Counted from the first letter of the stretch, positions 9,615 through 18,026 are shown. The stretch is DNA of 64,000 bases from Dyadobacter linearis (GCF_907165045.1 NZ_CAJRAU010000003.1:310001-374000), one strand, 5' to 3'. A program made the numbers and translations. Notes: generated from the sequence alone by a model not told the origin.

Positions 9615-10052
9615 TTACATTTCCATCCCCTTACCCGGCAATTCTATTTCATTTTCAAAACGGTCAATAATGCGCTGACGCTCGGTATCTGACTTTTCAG
9701 CCGCATTGATAGTTTTTTCGTAAACGAATTCCTCATCATTCTTTTTGAAATGATATTGTAGAAACAGCTCACCCGTCTGCGGATTGTATTTCACGTGTTT
9801 GCGGTAGCCGGCAGAATCGAGTCCTTGAAAAGTCCTTCCGTGGCTATCTCCTGACTGCGTTATCTCCGGCGTCACATCTATCGAAACATACACTTCCGGT
9901 TCCAGCAGGAAAGGCGGAATTGGTGGTAACTCAGGTTTTGGCGACGCCATCGTAATGCGCTCCCCTTCGATACAGCGGCTCAGCGTACTTTTTTTCTGAG
10001 CAAAGGAAAATACGCTGGTGCAGGCCAGCACAAGGGTAAGGATTTTTTTCAT
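9615..10052 (-). CDS. Small secreted protein inside the ABC exporter operon
   Basis: 145 residues, beginning with a clear signal peptide (MKKILTLVLACTSVFSFA, cleavage probably before QKK). The mature part has a proline-rich segment (PKPELPPIPPFLLEPEVY) followed by a mixed, probably beta-rich region and a charged C-terminus. I do not recognise the family. It lies 37 bases after the ATPase and 11 bases before a permease on the same strand, so it is probably co-expressed with the transporter. It could be a periplasmic partner of the complex, a cargo, or an unrelated passenger; the sequence does not decide. Confidence 0.75.
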   Translation of the reverse strand: MKKILTLVLACTSVFSFAQKKSTLSRCIEGERITMASPKPELPPIPPFLLEPEVYVSIDVTPEITQSGDSHGRTFQGLDSAGYRKHVKYNPQTGELFLQYHFKKNDEEFVYEKTINAAEKSDTERQRIIDRFENEIELPGKGMEM

Positions 10053-10089
10053 GGTTAAATTTGGCTAACTGTAGTTGGGCATTGGCACG

Positions 10090-10767
10090 CTAAATATGCA
10101 CTTTTTCGGTCACGATTTTTCCGTCGAACAGGTTGACAATTCTGTGTGCAAACCCGGCATCGTAAGGCGAGTGCGTTACCATAAGAATCGTTGTTCCTGC
10201 TGCATTGAGCTGGCTCAGCAGGTTCATTACTTCTTCCCCGTTTTTAGAATCGAGGTTACCTGTCGGCTCATCGGCAAGTATCGTTTTCGGCGTAGCCACC
10301 ACCGCCCGGGCTATGGCAGTACGCTGCTGCTGTCCACCGGAAAGCTGCTGCGGAAAGTGGTTTCTGCGGTGCATCATATTCATGCGGGCCAATGCGGCTT
10401 CTACTTTTTCTTTACGCTCGGCAGGAGGCGTTTTCAGGTAAAGCAATGGCAGCTCAACGTTCTCATAAACAGTAAGTTCGTCGATCAGGTTGAAGCTTTG
10501 GAATACAAAACCGATGTTCCCCTTCCGGATCTGCGCACGCTGGCGTTCTGACATTTTTGCCACCTCTGTGCCATAAAATTCGTAAGACCCTTCACTCGGG
10601 TTATCGAGCAGGCCCAGGATATTCAGCAATGTGGATTTGCCACATCCCGAAGGTCCCATGATAGCCACAAACTCGCCATCTTTGACATCCATGTCAATCC
10701 CATTCAGGGCCGTAGTTTCCACCTCCTCCGTAGAGAAGATCTTATGCAGGTTGGTAATTTTGATCAT
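10090..10767 (-). CDS. ABC transporter ATPase, MacB/LolD type
   Basis: 225 residues, typical for a stand-alone LolD/MacB-class nucleotide-binding subunit. Visible motifs: Walker A GPSGCGKST near residue 40, Q-loop FQSFNLIDELT, signature LSGGQQQR, Walker B ILADEPTGNLD, and the H-loop histidine in MVTHSPYDA. It powers the associated FtsX/MacB permeases from the cytoplasmic side. It is the only ATPase in the cluster although four permeases are present. On the minus strand it follows the membrane-fusion protein, but the two are separated by a 538-base segment holding repeat unit C and an opposite-strand four-helix-bundle gene. Confidence 0.95.
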   Translation of the reverse strand: MIKITNLHKIFSTEEVETTALNGIDMDVKDGEFVAIMGPSGCGKSTLLNILGLLDNPSEGSYEFYGTEVAKMSERQRAQIRKGNIGFVFQSFNLIDELTVYENVELPLLYLKTPPAERKEKVEAALARMNMMHRRNHFPQQLSGGQQQRTAIARAVVATPKTILADEPTGNLDSKNGEEVMNLLSQLNAAGTTILMVTHSPYDAGFAHRIVNLFDGKIVTEKVHI

Positions 10768-10779
10768 TGGTTTTTTTTT

Positions 10780-11305
10780 AAGGAGGAAGGGAGGAAGGAG
10801 GAAGGGAGGAATTTTCGTAATTACCCTTTTCTTTCACCAATCCTTAGGTTTATGTCAAAAATTGAAAAATTCGAAGATTTAAAAATCTGGCAAGATGGGA
10901 TCAACTTATCCATCCATATTTATCAGATCCTTGCCACCTGTCGCGATTTTAGTCTCAAGGATCAAATGTGTCGAGCTGCGGTATCGATTCCGTCTAATGT
11001 TGCTGAGGGTTTTGAGCGTCATTCTAACAAAGAGTTTATACGTTATTTACGAATTGCAAAAGGATCTTCCGGAGAACTCAGAACACAAATAGAGATTGCG
11101 ATTGGAATAGGGTTAGTGAAAAAGGAAACTGGTGAAGATCTCATTTCAAAAACCCGCTACCTCTCCGCCATGCTTCAGAACCTAATCAAAATCCGAGAAA
11201 CCAACTTCTAACCCAACCTCACCTAACCAACGTTCCTCATTCCTCCCTCCCTACACAGGCCGCCCTTCCTCCTTCCTCCTTCCTCCTTTCCTCCATCCTC
11301 CCTCG
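10780..11305. repeat. Purine/pyrimidine-rich inverted repeat, unit C, enclosing a gene
   Basis: A purine arm of GGAGGAAGG units (10780-10811) and a pyrimidine arm of CCTTCCTCC units (about 11233-11304) bracket the plus-strand gene at 10852-11211. The pyrimidine arm abuts the stop codon of the membrane-fusion protein (11306). The purine arm lies about 12 bases from the ATPase start. The arms match those of units A, B and D, but the interior is a gene rather than the 86-base core. Confidence 0.75.
10852..11211 (+). CDS. Four-helix-bundle protein (S23 / 23S rRNA IVS family)
   Basis: 119 residues from the ATG at 10852. Family hallmarks are present: FEDLKIWQ near the N-terminus, FSLKDQMCRAAVSIPSNVAEG in the middle, then FIRYLRIAKGSSGELRTQ. 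These proteins form small four-helix bundles; relatives are encoded in intervening sequences of some 23S rRNA genes and as accessory proteins of diversity-generating retroelements. The cellular role of the stand-alone chromosomal copies is not settled. It lies on the strand opposite to the surrounding exporter operon and between inverted purine/pyrimidine-rich arms, as expected for an inserted cassette. No reverse transcriptase or rRNA is nearby. A longer in-frame start at 10744 would run through the repeat and into the ATPase gene, so it was rejected. Confidence 0.88.
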   Translation: MSKIEKFEDLKIWQDGINLSIHIYQILATCRDFSLKDQMCRAAVSIPSNVAEGFERHSNKEFIRYLRIAKGSSGELRTQIEIAIGIGLVKKETGEDLISKTRYLSAMLQNLIKIRETNF

Positions 11306-12616
11306 CTAAAACTCCAAAACCTCATTCTCCCCAAAGTTCTCATAAGAACTCGTGATCACTTTTTCGCCTGGTTTCAAGCCTTCCAGTACTTCGAAATATT
11401 CGGGGTTTTTGCGACCCAGGGTGATGCTGCGTTTGGCGGCGCGTTTGCCGTCTTCGCCGACTACGTATACCCAGTTACCGCCAGTTTCAGAGAAGAAGCC
11501 GCCAACAGGTAGTAATGTGGCCTGCGAAGGCTGGCCAAGTTGCAAGCGGATCGGTGCGGACTGGCCTCTTTTGATCAGCTCCGGCGCCCCTTTGTCAAAC
11601 TGCATATCTACTTCAAAACGGCCGCTTAGCACCTCTGGAAATATTTTAATGATCTTCAATCCGTAATCTTTTCCATTGAATTCCATAGAACCCTGCAAGC
11701 CGGCGAAAATCCTTGAAATATAGTGTTCATCCACACTTACCCGCATTTTAAAACCGTTCAAATCATCGATCTGACCTATATTCTGACCCTGATTGATATT
11801 CGAGCCGACTTCAACATTCATGGAAGATAGCAAGCCCGAAACCGGCGCTTTCACAACCAGGTTATCCAAAGTTTGTCGCCACAAGCTCACGTTTTTCTGG
11901 GTATTTGCTAATGTTCCTTCCAGTTGCGTGATCGTCATTCTAGAGTTTTCTTCCTGATATTTCTGAGATTCTATCTCAATCTCGCGCTGACGTACCAGCT
12001 TTTCATAGTCCCTTTTTGTTTTAAGAAAATCAGCTTCCGGGATCACTTTGTCTTTGTACAATTTTACATTCCGATCGTGTGCATCTTTCGCCTGATCCAA
12101 TTGAAAATCAAGATCACTTAATGCCTTTTGCAGGTTAAACCGGGCTATTTTTAATCCCTGACGTGTATTTTGAAGATCATTCACCAGTCGGCTAGCCTCT
12201 GTTTCTGATTGCAGGAAGCTGAGTTTCAGGTTTTGATTTTCCAGTCTTAAAAGAATATCCCCCTGCTTGACCATGTTACCGCCTTCGATCAGTTTCTCGG
12301 TCACATAACCACCCACGATCGCATCCAGCTGAATGGTTTTAAGTGGCTGAACCACACCGGTTACCACAATAAATTCATCGAAACGACCCGTTTTCACTGT
12401 TGATACGGTGAGTTTATCCTGTTCTACATTCAGCTTGCTGCGCTTGTCGGCGTAAAAAAACTGGTATACCAGAAAAGCGACCAGCAATGTGCTGCCTGCG
12501 ATGATACCGATACGCTGGGTTGTCCAGAATTTCTTTGGTTTTATTTTATCCATTGATGAACCTCCGGAGAAACCGTTGTTATTGGTGCTTGTTGAGTTAG
12601 GTGTCCTGACTTCCAT
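11306..12616 (-). CDS. HlyD/MacA-family periplasmic membrane-fusion protein
   Basis: 436 residues. A polar N-terminus (about 1-30) is followed by one membrane anchor (IGIIAGSTLLVAFLVYQFF), a barrel-sandwich half, a long coiled-coil hairpin (about 130-235, rich in Q/K/E with LQNTRQGLKIARFNLQKA), the second lipoyl half with VVKAPVSGLLSSM, and beta-barrel and membrane-proximal domains ending in LKPGEKVITSSY. It should bridge the inner-membrane MacB/FtsX permeases to an outer-membrane partner. It is the first gene after the putative sigma-54 promoter (12662-12678). A shorter start at M22 (12553) is possible but the longer one fits the promoter distance. Confidence 0.93.
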   Translation of the reverse strand: MEVRTPNSTSTNNNGFSGGSSMDKIKPKKFWTTQRIGIIAGSTLLVAFLVYQFFYADKRSKLNVEQDKLTVSTVKTGRFDEFIVVTGVVQPLKTIQLDAIVGGYVTEKLIEGGNMVKQGDILLRLENQNLKLSFLQSETEASRLVNDLQNTRQGLKIARFNLQKALSDLDFQLDQAKDAHDRNVKLYKDKVIPEADFLKTKRDYEKLVRQREIEIESQKYQEENSRMTITQLEGTLANTQKNVSLWRQTLDNLVVKAPVSGLLSSMNVEVGSNINQGQNIGQIDDLNGFKMRVSVDEHYISRIFAGLQGSMEFNGKDYGLKIIKIFPEVLSGRFEVDMQFDKGAPELIKRGQSAPIRLQLGQPSQATLLPVGGFFSETGGNWVYVVGEDGKRAAKRSITLGRKNPEYFEVLEGLKPGEKVITSSYENFGENEVLEF

Positions 12617-12661
12617 TATATGTGCTTTTGAAAAATTCGCCTTTATAGTTTCCTCTGATTA

Positions 12662-12678
12662 TCCAATCCCTATGCCAA
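12662..12678 (-). promoter_or_regulatory. Putative sigma-54 (-24/-12) promoter
   Basis: On the minus strand the sequence is TTGGCAT-N5-TTGGA. It matches the -24 element TTGGCAY exactly and the -12 element TTGCA with one change (TTGG). It lies about 45 bases before the start of the membrane-fusion gene and 65-100 bases downstream of two activator-type palindromes. The gene on the other side of the intergenic region encodes a sigma-54-dependent activator, so the context supports the call. No other -24/-12 match in the region is as good. Confidence 0.68.
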
Positions 12679-12742
12679 AGAAGATTTCTGCCTATAAAGT
12701 ACTGATTACCAAATGCATTACATATTAAGAATAAGCTTTCAA

Positions 12743-12778
12743 TGTTCGTTATCGGACATTTCTGTTCGGCGGCGGACA
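12743..12778. promoter_or_regulatory. Two tandem activator palindromes (TGTTCG-N4-CGGACA)
   Basis: Two copies of TGTTCG-N4-CGGACA, at 12743-12758 and 12763-12778, are centred 20 bases apart, close to two helical turns. That spacing suits cooperative binding of dimers on one face of the DNA. They lie in the 273-base divergent region between the membrane-fusion gene and the sigma-54 response regulator. They are the natural candidates for that regulator's upstream activating sites, and may also serve autoregulation. A third palindrome of the same pattern is at 1648-1663. Confidence 0.7.
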
Positions 12779-12889
12779 AGCCATTTTTTCATCGCTTTTG
12801 GGGAAAATACTCAGTTTTTGGCGGCTTAGAAAATGAATTTTTAAATTGTATCCGCTATCTTTCCAATCATTCAATTCCCAAAATTAGCC

Positions 12890-14257
12890 ATGCAACTCTC
12901 CGAAGCTAAAATCTTGATCATAGATGATGATGTGGATGTATTGAGCGCCGCCAAGCTCCTGCTCAAACGCCACGCGAAAGCCGTCGACATCGAAAAAAAT
13001 CCCCAAAAACTACCTTTTCTCGTAACCAACGGCGATTACAACCTGATCCTGCTGGATATGAACTTCACGCGTGACGTAAACAGCGGAAGAGAAGGTTTTC
13101 ACTGGCTGGACCGTATTCTTGACATTAATCCTGCGGCCAAAGTGATCATGATCACAGCTTACGGAGATATTGAAATGGCGATCCGGGCAATCAAATCGGG
13201 GGCTATTGATTTTGTACTCAAACCCTGGGAAAACGACAAACTGCTTGAGACAATCGCTGTTGCACTGGAAAGCGGGAAAGATAAACCGGCGGTAGCGCAG
13301 GAGGAAAAGTCGAAGGAAGATCCTAAAAAAGTGAAAGCTTCGGGAGATACCATCGTGGCAACGAGCGAGATCATGCGCCAGTTGCTGGGGACTTCCGAAA
13401 GAGTGGCAGGTACCGATGCCAATGTGCTGATTTTGGGAGAAAACGGAACGGGTAAAACGCAGTTAGCCAAACATATTCACCAGCATTCCAAACGCGCCGA
13501 CAAACCTTTTGTAGTAGTAGACCTGGGCGCATTGAGCGAATCACTTTTCGAAAGCGAACTTTTCGGGCACGTGAAAGGCGCATTCACGGATGCTAAAGAA
13601 GACCGTGCGGGCAGATTTGAAGAGGCAAAAGGTGGTACCATATTTCTCGACGAGATCGGGAACCTGACGCTGGCATTGCAAGCCAAACTGCTGACAGTAA
13701 TTCAGGAACGCCGGGTAACGCGCGTGGGCTCCAACAAACCGATTGCACTGGACGTGCGGCTGGTTTGTGCTACCAATATGAATATCGAGAAAATGGTGGC
13801 CGAAAAAACATTCCGCCAGGATCTGCTTTACAGGATCAATACCATCGAGCTCGATCTGCCGCCACTGCGCGAGCGGCCCGAGGATATCAGCGCGCTGGCA
13901 GACTATTATCTCAAACAATATTCCAAAAAATACAACCGGCCGGTCAACGATATCAGCAGCGCATTGATCAAGAAAATGCAGCAATACAACTGGCCTGGCA
14001 ATATCCGCGAGTTGCAGCATGCAGTGGAGCGGGCAGTAATTTTATCTCAGGAAAAAACCCTGCAACCCGATGATCTTTTCCTGAAAAGTTCGGCAGGACA
14101 GCCTACCACCGCAACCGGTTTCGACCTGGAAGACATGGAAAAAACGATGATCGTAAAAGCCATGAAACGGTTCAACGGCAATATCACCGACGCCGCACGT
14201 GAGCTCGGACTGAGCCGCGCCGCATTGTACAGAAGAATGGAAAAATACGGTTTATAG
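12890..14257 (+). CDS. Sigma-54-dependent response regulator (NtrC type)
   Basis: 455 residues in three parts. The receiver domain is about 1-130 with probable phospho-acceptor Asp in LILLDMNF near residue 56. The AAA+ domain is about 160-385 with Walker A GENGTGKT near 183 and Walker B GGTIFLDEIGN. The C-terminal Fis-type helix-turn-helix contains ITDAARELGLSRAALYRRM. The sigma-54 contact loop reads GAFTDA (residues 230-235) rather than the canonical GAFTGA. A cognate kinase is not adjacent; the kinase at 24456-25796 is the best candidate in the window. Divergent from the membrane-fusion protein and separated from it by a sigma-54 promoter and two palindromes, it is the likely activator of the exporter operon. 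Confidence 0.95.
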   Translation: MQLSEAKILIIDDDVDVLSAAKLLLKRHAKAVDIEKNPQKLPFLVTNGDYNLILLDMNFTRDVNSGREGFHWLDRILDINPAAKVIMITAYGDIEMAIRAIKSGAIDFVLKPWENDKLLETIAVALESGKDKPAVAQEEKSKEDPKKVKASGDTIVATSEIMRQLLGTSERVAGTDANVLILGENGTGKTQLAKHIHQHSKRADKPFVVVDLGALSESLFESELFGHVKGAFTDAKEDRAGRFEEAKGGTIFLDEIGNLTLALQAKLLTVIQERRVTRVGSNKPIALDVRLVCATNMNIEKMVAEKTFRQDLLYRINTIELDLPPLRERPEDISALADYYLKQYSKKYNRPVNDISSALIKKMQQYNWPGNIRELQHAVERAVILSQEKTLQPDDLFLKSSAGQPTTATGFDLEDMEKTMIVKAMKRFNGNITDAARELGLSRAALYRRMEKYGL

Positions 14258-14291
14258 GTAAGAAATAAAGTAATTCGTGACAATGATCTGT

Positions 14292-14314
14292 ACCAGTCCG
14301 CAGCCCGGGCTGGT
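14292..14314 (+). terminator. Intrinsic terminator after the response regulator
   Basis: Nine-base stem (ACCAGTCCG / CGGGCTGGT with one G-U pair), five-base loop, then an A/T-rich tail. It lies 35 bases after the regulator stop codon and 49 bases before the next start. Confidence 0.6.
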
Positions 14315-14362
14315 ATATTTATTTAAATACAAAAAGAAGATTTACCTTCAATAAGCATAAAA

Positions 14363-16309
14363 ATGACAAAGTACGTTTCGATTTTTCTTCTTTCCATTTG
14401 CTCCATATCCATTTTCGCACAGACCGGAAAAATGACGCCGGTTCCTTTAAAAAACGTCAAAACGACCACAGGTTTCTGGCACGACAGAGTTGAAACCGCG
14501 CGTACCGTAACCCTGCCCCACGCCTTGCATCAATGCGAAGAATCGGGCCGGTTTGACAATTTCGCTGTTGCAGGCGGGTTGAAAGAAGGAAAATTCAGGG
14601 GCGCACGTTTTGATGATTCGGATGTTTTCAAAATCGTAGAAGGCGCATCTTACGTATTACAAAATCACCCCGATCCGAAACTGGACAAATATGTTGACAG
14701 CCTGATCACCCTTTTCGCTGCCGCCCAGGAGCCCGACGGCTATTTATATACAATCAGAACGATCAACAAAGACACGACCGGTTCCTACGACTGGATCGCG
14801 GGGCCTTACCGCTATTCTTTCGAGAACGGAAGCCACGAGCTCTACAATGTGGGGCACCTTTATGAAGCGGCTGTTGCACACTACCAGGCGACAGGAAAGA
14901 AAAATTTATTGAATGTAGCTATCAAAAACGCAGATCACCTCGTCAAAACCATTGGGCCAAATCCCGGACAACTGGTAGTAGTGCCCGGCCACGAGGAAAC
15001 CGAAACCGCATTGATCCGCCTTTACCACGCGACAGGCAAAAAGGAATACCTCGAACTTTCGAAATTCTTCATCGCGATGCGCGGCCGCTCCGACAAGCGG
15101 ACATTGTTTCTCGACGAGCACAAACTCGGCCCGGCCTATTTCCAGGATCAGGTACCTTTTGTGAGACAGCGCGAAGCAGTCGGTCACGCGGTGCGCGCAC
15201 AGTACCTGTATGCCGCGGTCACAGATATGTTGATGGTCGAAAACGATGCGAAATACCAGACTGCACTCGATTCGATCTGGCAGGATGCTACTTACAAAAA
15301 GCAATATATCACCGGCGGAGTGGGCGCGCGGGAGGACGGAGAGGCATTTGACAAAGCATATGTGTTGCCCAACGATAATGCTTATCAGGAAACGTGCGCA
15401 GCGATTGCCAATATGCTCTGGAATCAGAAAATGTACCTGAATACAGGCGAGAGCAAATATCTGGACGTTTTTGAGCGGGTATTGTATAACGGTTTTCTAG
15501 GCGGAATGTCGGTAAAAGGGAATGAATTCTTTTACGTAAATCCAATGGCTTCCGATGGAAAAAATGACTTCGGAAAAGGAACCGGCGCTGTACGGAGTTC
15601 GTGGTTTGGTACTGCCTGCTGCCCCAGCAACGTATCACGATTCCTTCCTTCAATGCCGGGGTACATTTATGCTGTAAAAGATAAAGAGCTGTTTGTCAAT
15701 CTGTTTGCAGGAAACGAAGCTACGCTGAATGTAAATGGCAATGCAGTAAAACTAACTCAGGAAACCAACTATCCCTGGGAAGGCAAAGTGAAAATATCGG
15801 TGTATCCTGAAAAAGCGGGCACCTTTCCAATATCTGTACGAATTCCAGGCTGGGCGACCGGACAGGCGATTCCCGGGGATCTGTATACCTACACTGCTGG
15901 CCAGCCAAAGCCGGTTACCTTGCTGGTAAATGGCAAGAAAATCGAATCGGCTGTTGATAAAGGCTACGTTCGCATTGAACGTAACTGGAAAAAGGGAGAT
16001 GTGATTGAAGTTAACCTGGATATGCCTGTGCGTCAGGTTGTTTCGAGTAAAAATATTAAGACCAATCAGGGAAAAGTAGCGATTGAGCGCGGGCCGGTTT
16101 TGTATTGCGCCGAAGGTCACGATAACAAAGGAAAGGCATTGTCGATCGCTATTGCACCGGAACAGACGTTTACACCCGAGTTCAGGAAGGATTTTCTGGG
16201 CGGTATCAATGTATTGAAATCACAGGACAACGTTACGCTAATTCCCTATTACGCTTGGGCAAACCGTGGTGCCAACGAAATGACGGTTTGGTTCACCGCT
16301 GCGAAGTAA
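14363..16309 (+). CDS. GH127-type glycosidase (beta-L-arabinofuranosidase family, DUF1680)
   Basis: 648 residues with a signal peptide (MTKYVSIFLLSICSISIFAQ). The body matches the GH127/DUF1680 plan: an (alpha/alpha)6 barrel with GFWHDRVETART near the N-terminus and GHAVRAQYLY in the middle, the metal/nucleophile cysteine region GTACCPSNVSR near 420, then beta-sandwich domains. Characterised family members use a zinc-coordinated cysteine as nucleophile to release L-arabinofuranose. The secreted location suggests action on plant-derived oligosaccharides in the periplasm or outside the cell. It stands alone between a terminator and a convergent gene, with no SusCD pair nearby. The exact sugar specificity is not determined. 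Confidence 0.87.
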   Translation: MTKYVSIFLLSICSISIFAQTGKMTPVPLKNVKTTTGFWHDRVETARTVTLPHALHQCEESGRFDNFAVAGGLKEGKFRGARFDDSDVFKIVEGASYVLQNHPDPKLDKYVDSLITLFAAAQEPDGYLYTIRTINKDTTGSYDWIAGPYRYSFENGSHELYNVGHLYEAAVAHYQATGKKNLLNVAIKNADHLVKTIGPNPGQLVVVPGHEETETALIRLYHATGKKEYLELSKFFIAMRGRSDKRTLFLDEHKLGPAYFQDQVPFVRQREAVGHAVRAQYLYAAVTDMLMVENDAKYQTALDSIWQDATYKKQYITGGVGAREDGEAFDKAYVLPNDNAYQETCAAIANMLWNQKMYLNTGESKYLDVFERVLYNGFLGGMSVKGNEFFYVNPMASDGKNDFGKGTGAVRSSWFGTACCPSNVSRFLPSMPGYIYAVKDKELFVNLFAGNEATLNVNGNAVKLTQETNYPWEGKVKISVYPEKAGTFPISVRIPGWATGQAIPGDLYTYTAGQPKPVTLLVNGKKIESAVDKGYVRIERNWKKGDVIEVNLDMPVRQVVSSKNIKTNQGKVAIERGPVLYCAEGHDNKGKALSIAIAPEQTFTPEFRKDFLGGINVLKSQDNVTLIPYYAWANRGANEMTVWFTAAK

Positions 16310-16318
16310 AACGGGCAT

Positions 16319-17233
16319 TTACTTTGCCAGGTTCTTCTTCACAGTGTCGAGATCTTTCAGCTCTCCATCGACAATGACATTGACATCACTTTTCTTGAAA
16401 ATGTCATTGTCGGACACCAGTTTGGTTTTGAAATATAGTGTAAATGGAATAGATTTTCCTTTCGTAACAACCTGTCCGGCAGCTTTCAGCAACTTACCCA
16501 TTTCCACGGTAAGCGGGATCTGGTAAATTTCACTACTTTTTCCCTTCACCTTCGTGGTACCCTTTACGCTGCCTTCTGCAAGCCGCTCCTGCGTGCCCAG
16601 ACTGACCACGTAAGATGGATCTTCGAACTGGACCGGGAAAGGATTTTGGTTAGAAAATTTCAACTGCAACATGACTTCCGACTTACCCAAACGGAATTTT
16701 GTGAGGTCAAAATCCACTATTTCCACCTTCGGCAGCCTGTATAACGGAAGCCTTTTATCCACATCGAGGGTGACTGTATCTTTACCTAAAAATGGTTTGT
16801 TCAATGTAAAACGACCTTCGAAGTGGTAGTTGGCACTGTCTTCACCCTGCTTTGCTTCTGCGTCTCCCTCCGCTTTTAATTTCTTGATTTTCAGCTGAGC
16901 AGGCATGCTTACTACTGTACTATCCTGCGACTTGATCAGCAGCGGTTTTGCATATTCATCCTCCACAATAGTAACCCCATTCATTTGGACAAAATAATCA
17001 AAGCGCTTGATATCCAGCTCAACCGGCAGGGGGTTGTGAACCAGTAATTTCAGGGAAAGATCGATCGTACTATCAGTGATATTGGAAATATGCCCGATAC
17101 CCATTTCAACACGAGGTTTCAGGCCCGAAACAGGATTCGCATTGTCTTTTCTGTAAGCTTTCCACCCGATCCAACCAGCAGCAATAAGTATGATAACGAC
17201 GACGAGAATAATGAGCGGTTTACGATTTTTCAT
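16319..17233 (-). CDS. Membrane-anchored LEA type 2 (WHy domain) protein
   Basis: 304 residues. An N-terminal signal-anchor helix (PLIILVVVIILIAAGWIGW) leads into two tandem beta-rich domains. The first (about 45-150) has the LEA14-like pattern LKLLVHNPLPVELDIKRFDY and the second (about 165-290) LQLKFSNQNPFPVQF, both resembling the hydrophobic-Asn-Pro core of WHy/LEA2 domains. In bacteria these proteins are generally linked to envelope or stress functions, without a defined mechanism. Its convergent neighbour is GH127, with stop codons 9 bases apart. It follows a stress-type flavoprotein-like gene on the same strand, but the 147-base gap between them makes co-transcription uncertain. Confidence 0.75.
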   Translation of the reverse strand: MKNRKPLIILVVVIILIAAGWIGWKAYRKDNANPVSGLKPRVEMGIGHISNITDSTIDLSLKLLVHNPLPVELDIKRFDYFVQMNGVTIVEDEYAKPLLIKSQDSTVVSMPAQLKIKKLKAEGDAEAKQGEDSANYHFEGRFTLNKPFLGKDTVTLDVDKRLPLYRLPKVEIVDFDLTKFRLGKSEVMLQLKFSNQNPFPVQFEDPSYVVSLGTQERLAEGSVKGTTKVKGKSSEIYQIPLTVEMGKLLKAAGQVVTKGKSIPFTLYFKTKLVSDNDIFKKSDVNVIVDGELKDLDTVKKNLAK

Positions 17234-17380
17234 AGAGCGGATTAGATTTCAATAAGCAATACTAAAACTATTCCGCCGATTACCCTATCGACTGTGGAAT
17301 AGTTCCGGCAGTTTCGAAACGAAAAGTGGCGGCCCGCCAATGCGAGTCACCACTTTCATTACTATTATAAGTGATTGATC

Positions 17381-17875
17381 CTAAGAAAGATTCAGCTTTC
17401 CATGGTCACCTCCGTCGGGTGTAGTACCGGTCAGGGCGGCTTTTATCATAGAGAAGAAAACCACCATTTGCGAAGAAGTGGCATCCCAGTAAGCTGCATC
17501 CTCAGTTACGACCCGAATCATCACCAGATTGGGATCGTCTTTTCCTTCGGGATACCATGCTTTGGACATTACACTCCATAGTTCTTCTTTTTTCGCCTCA
17601 TCATTCACCTGCTCCGCATTTCCGGAAATACTCAGGTAAGTGTTGTTTTTTGGCTCAGAATAAATCAAAGTAACCGTTTCTCCGTTGTTGGAAGCCGGCT
17701 CGGTGTTACGGCTGGCAAAAAACCAGACATTACCCTCATCATCAATCTGTTGTGTGGTCATCGGGCGCGATTCGATCCGGCCGTTTTTGTAAGTGGTATA
17801 CATACAAAAACGAATGTCTTCAGCCAGCGATTTCAGTTTTTTTATCGCATCCTTATTTTCAAAGTCCTTTTCCAT
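17381..17875 (-). CDS. Pyridoxamine 5'-phosphate oxidase-like (general stress protein 26 type)
   Basis: 164 residues, the length of the GSP26-type split-barrel flavin-binding family. Recognisable parts are IRFCMYTTYKNGRIESRPM in strands 1-2, VWFFASRNTEP, and the C-terminal WYPEGKDDPNLVMIRV block. Members bind FMN or FAD and are often stress induced, but most have no known substrate and are not true PdxH enzymes. No signal peptide is present, so it is cytoplasmic. Possible co-expression with the LEA2-type gene downstream would fit a stress-linked pair, which is an inference from position only. Confidence 0.88.
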   Translation of the reverse strand: MEKDFENKDAIKKLKSLAEDIRFCMYTTYKNGRIESRPMTTQQIDDEGNVWFFASRNTEPASNNGETVTLIYSEPKNNTYLSISGNAEQVNDEAKKEELWSVMSKAWYPEGKDDPNLVMIRVVTEDAAYWDATSSQMVVFFSMIKAALTGTTPDGGDHGKLNLS

Positions 17876-18026
17876 GATTGTCGTTAGTTTGTATTCAAAT
17901 CAACTATATCAAGACTGCTAAAACAACCATTCCATCCCAATCTGAAAAACGGATATTGCCTCAAAAGCTGGTCTGATCCTGGCTAACTTCCCGCTACCAT
18001 TCTAATTCCCCGGTTGCGAATTTATG

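Noticed and set aside
10744..10852. Longer start for the four-helix-bundle gene
   Set aside because: It would run through the repeat and into the ATPase; ATG 10852 begins the recognisable domain.
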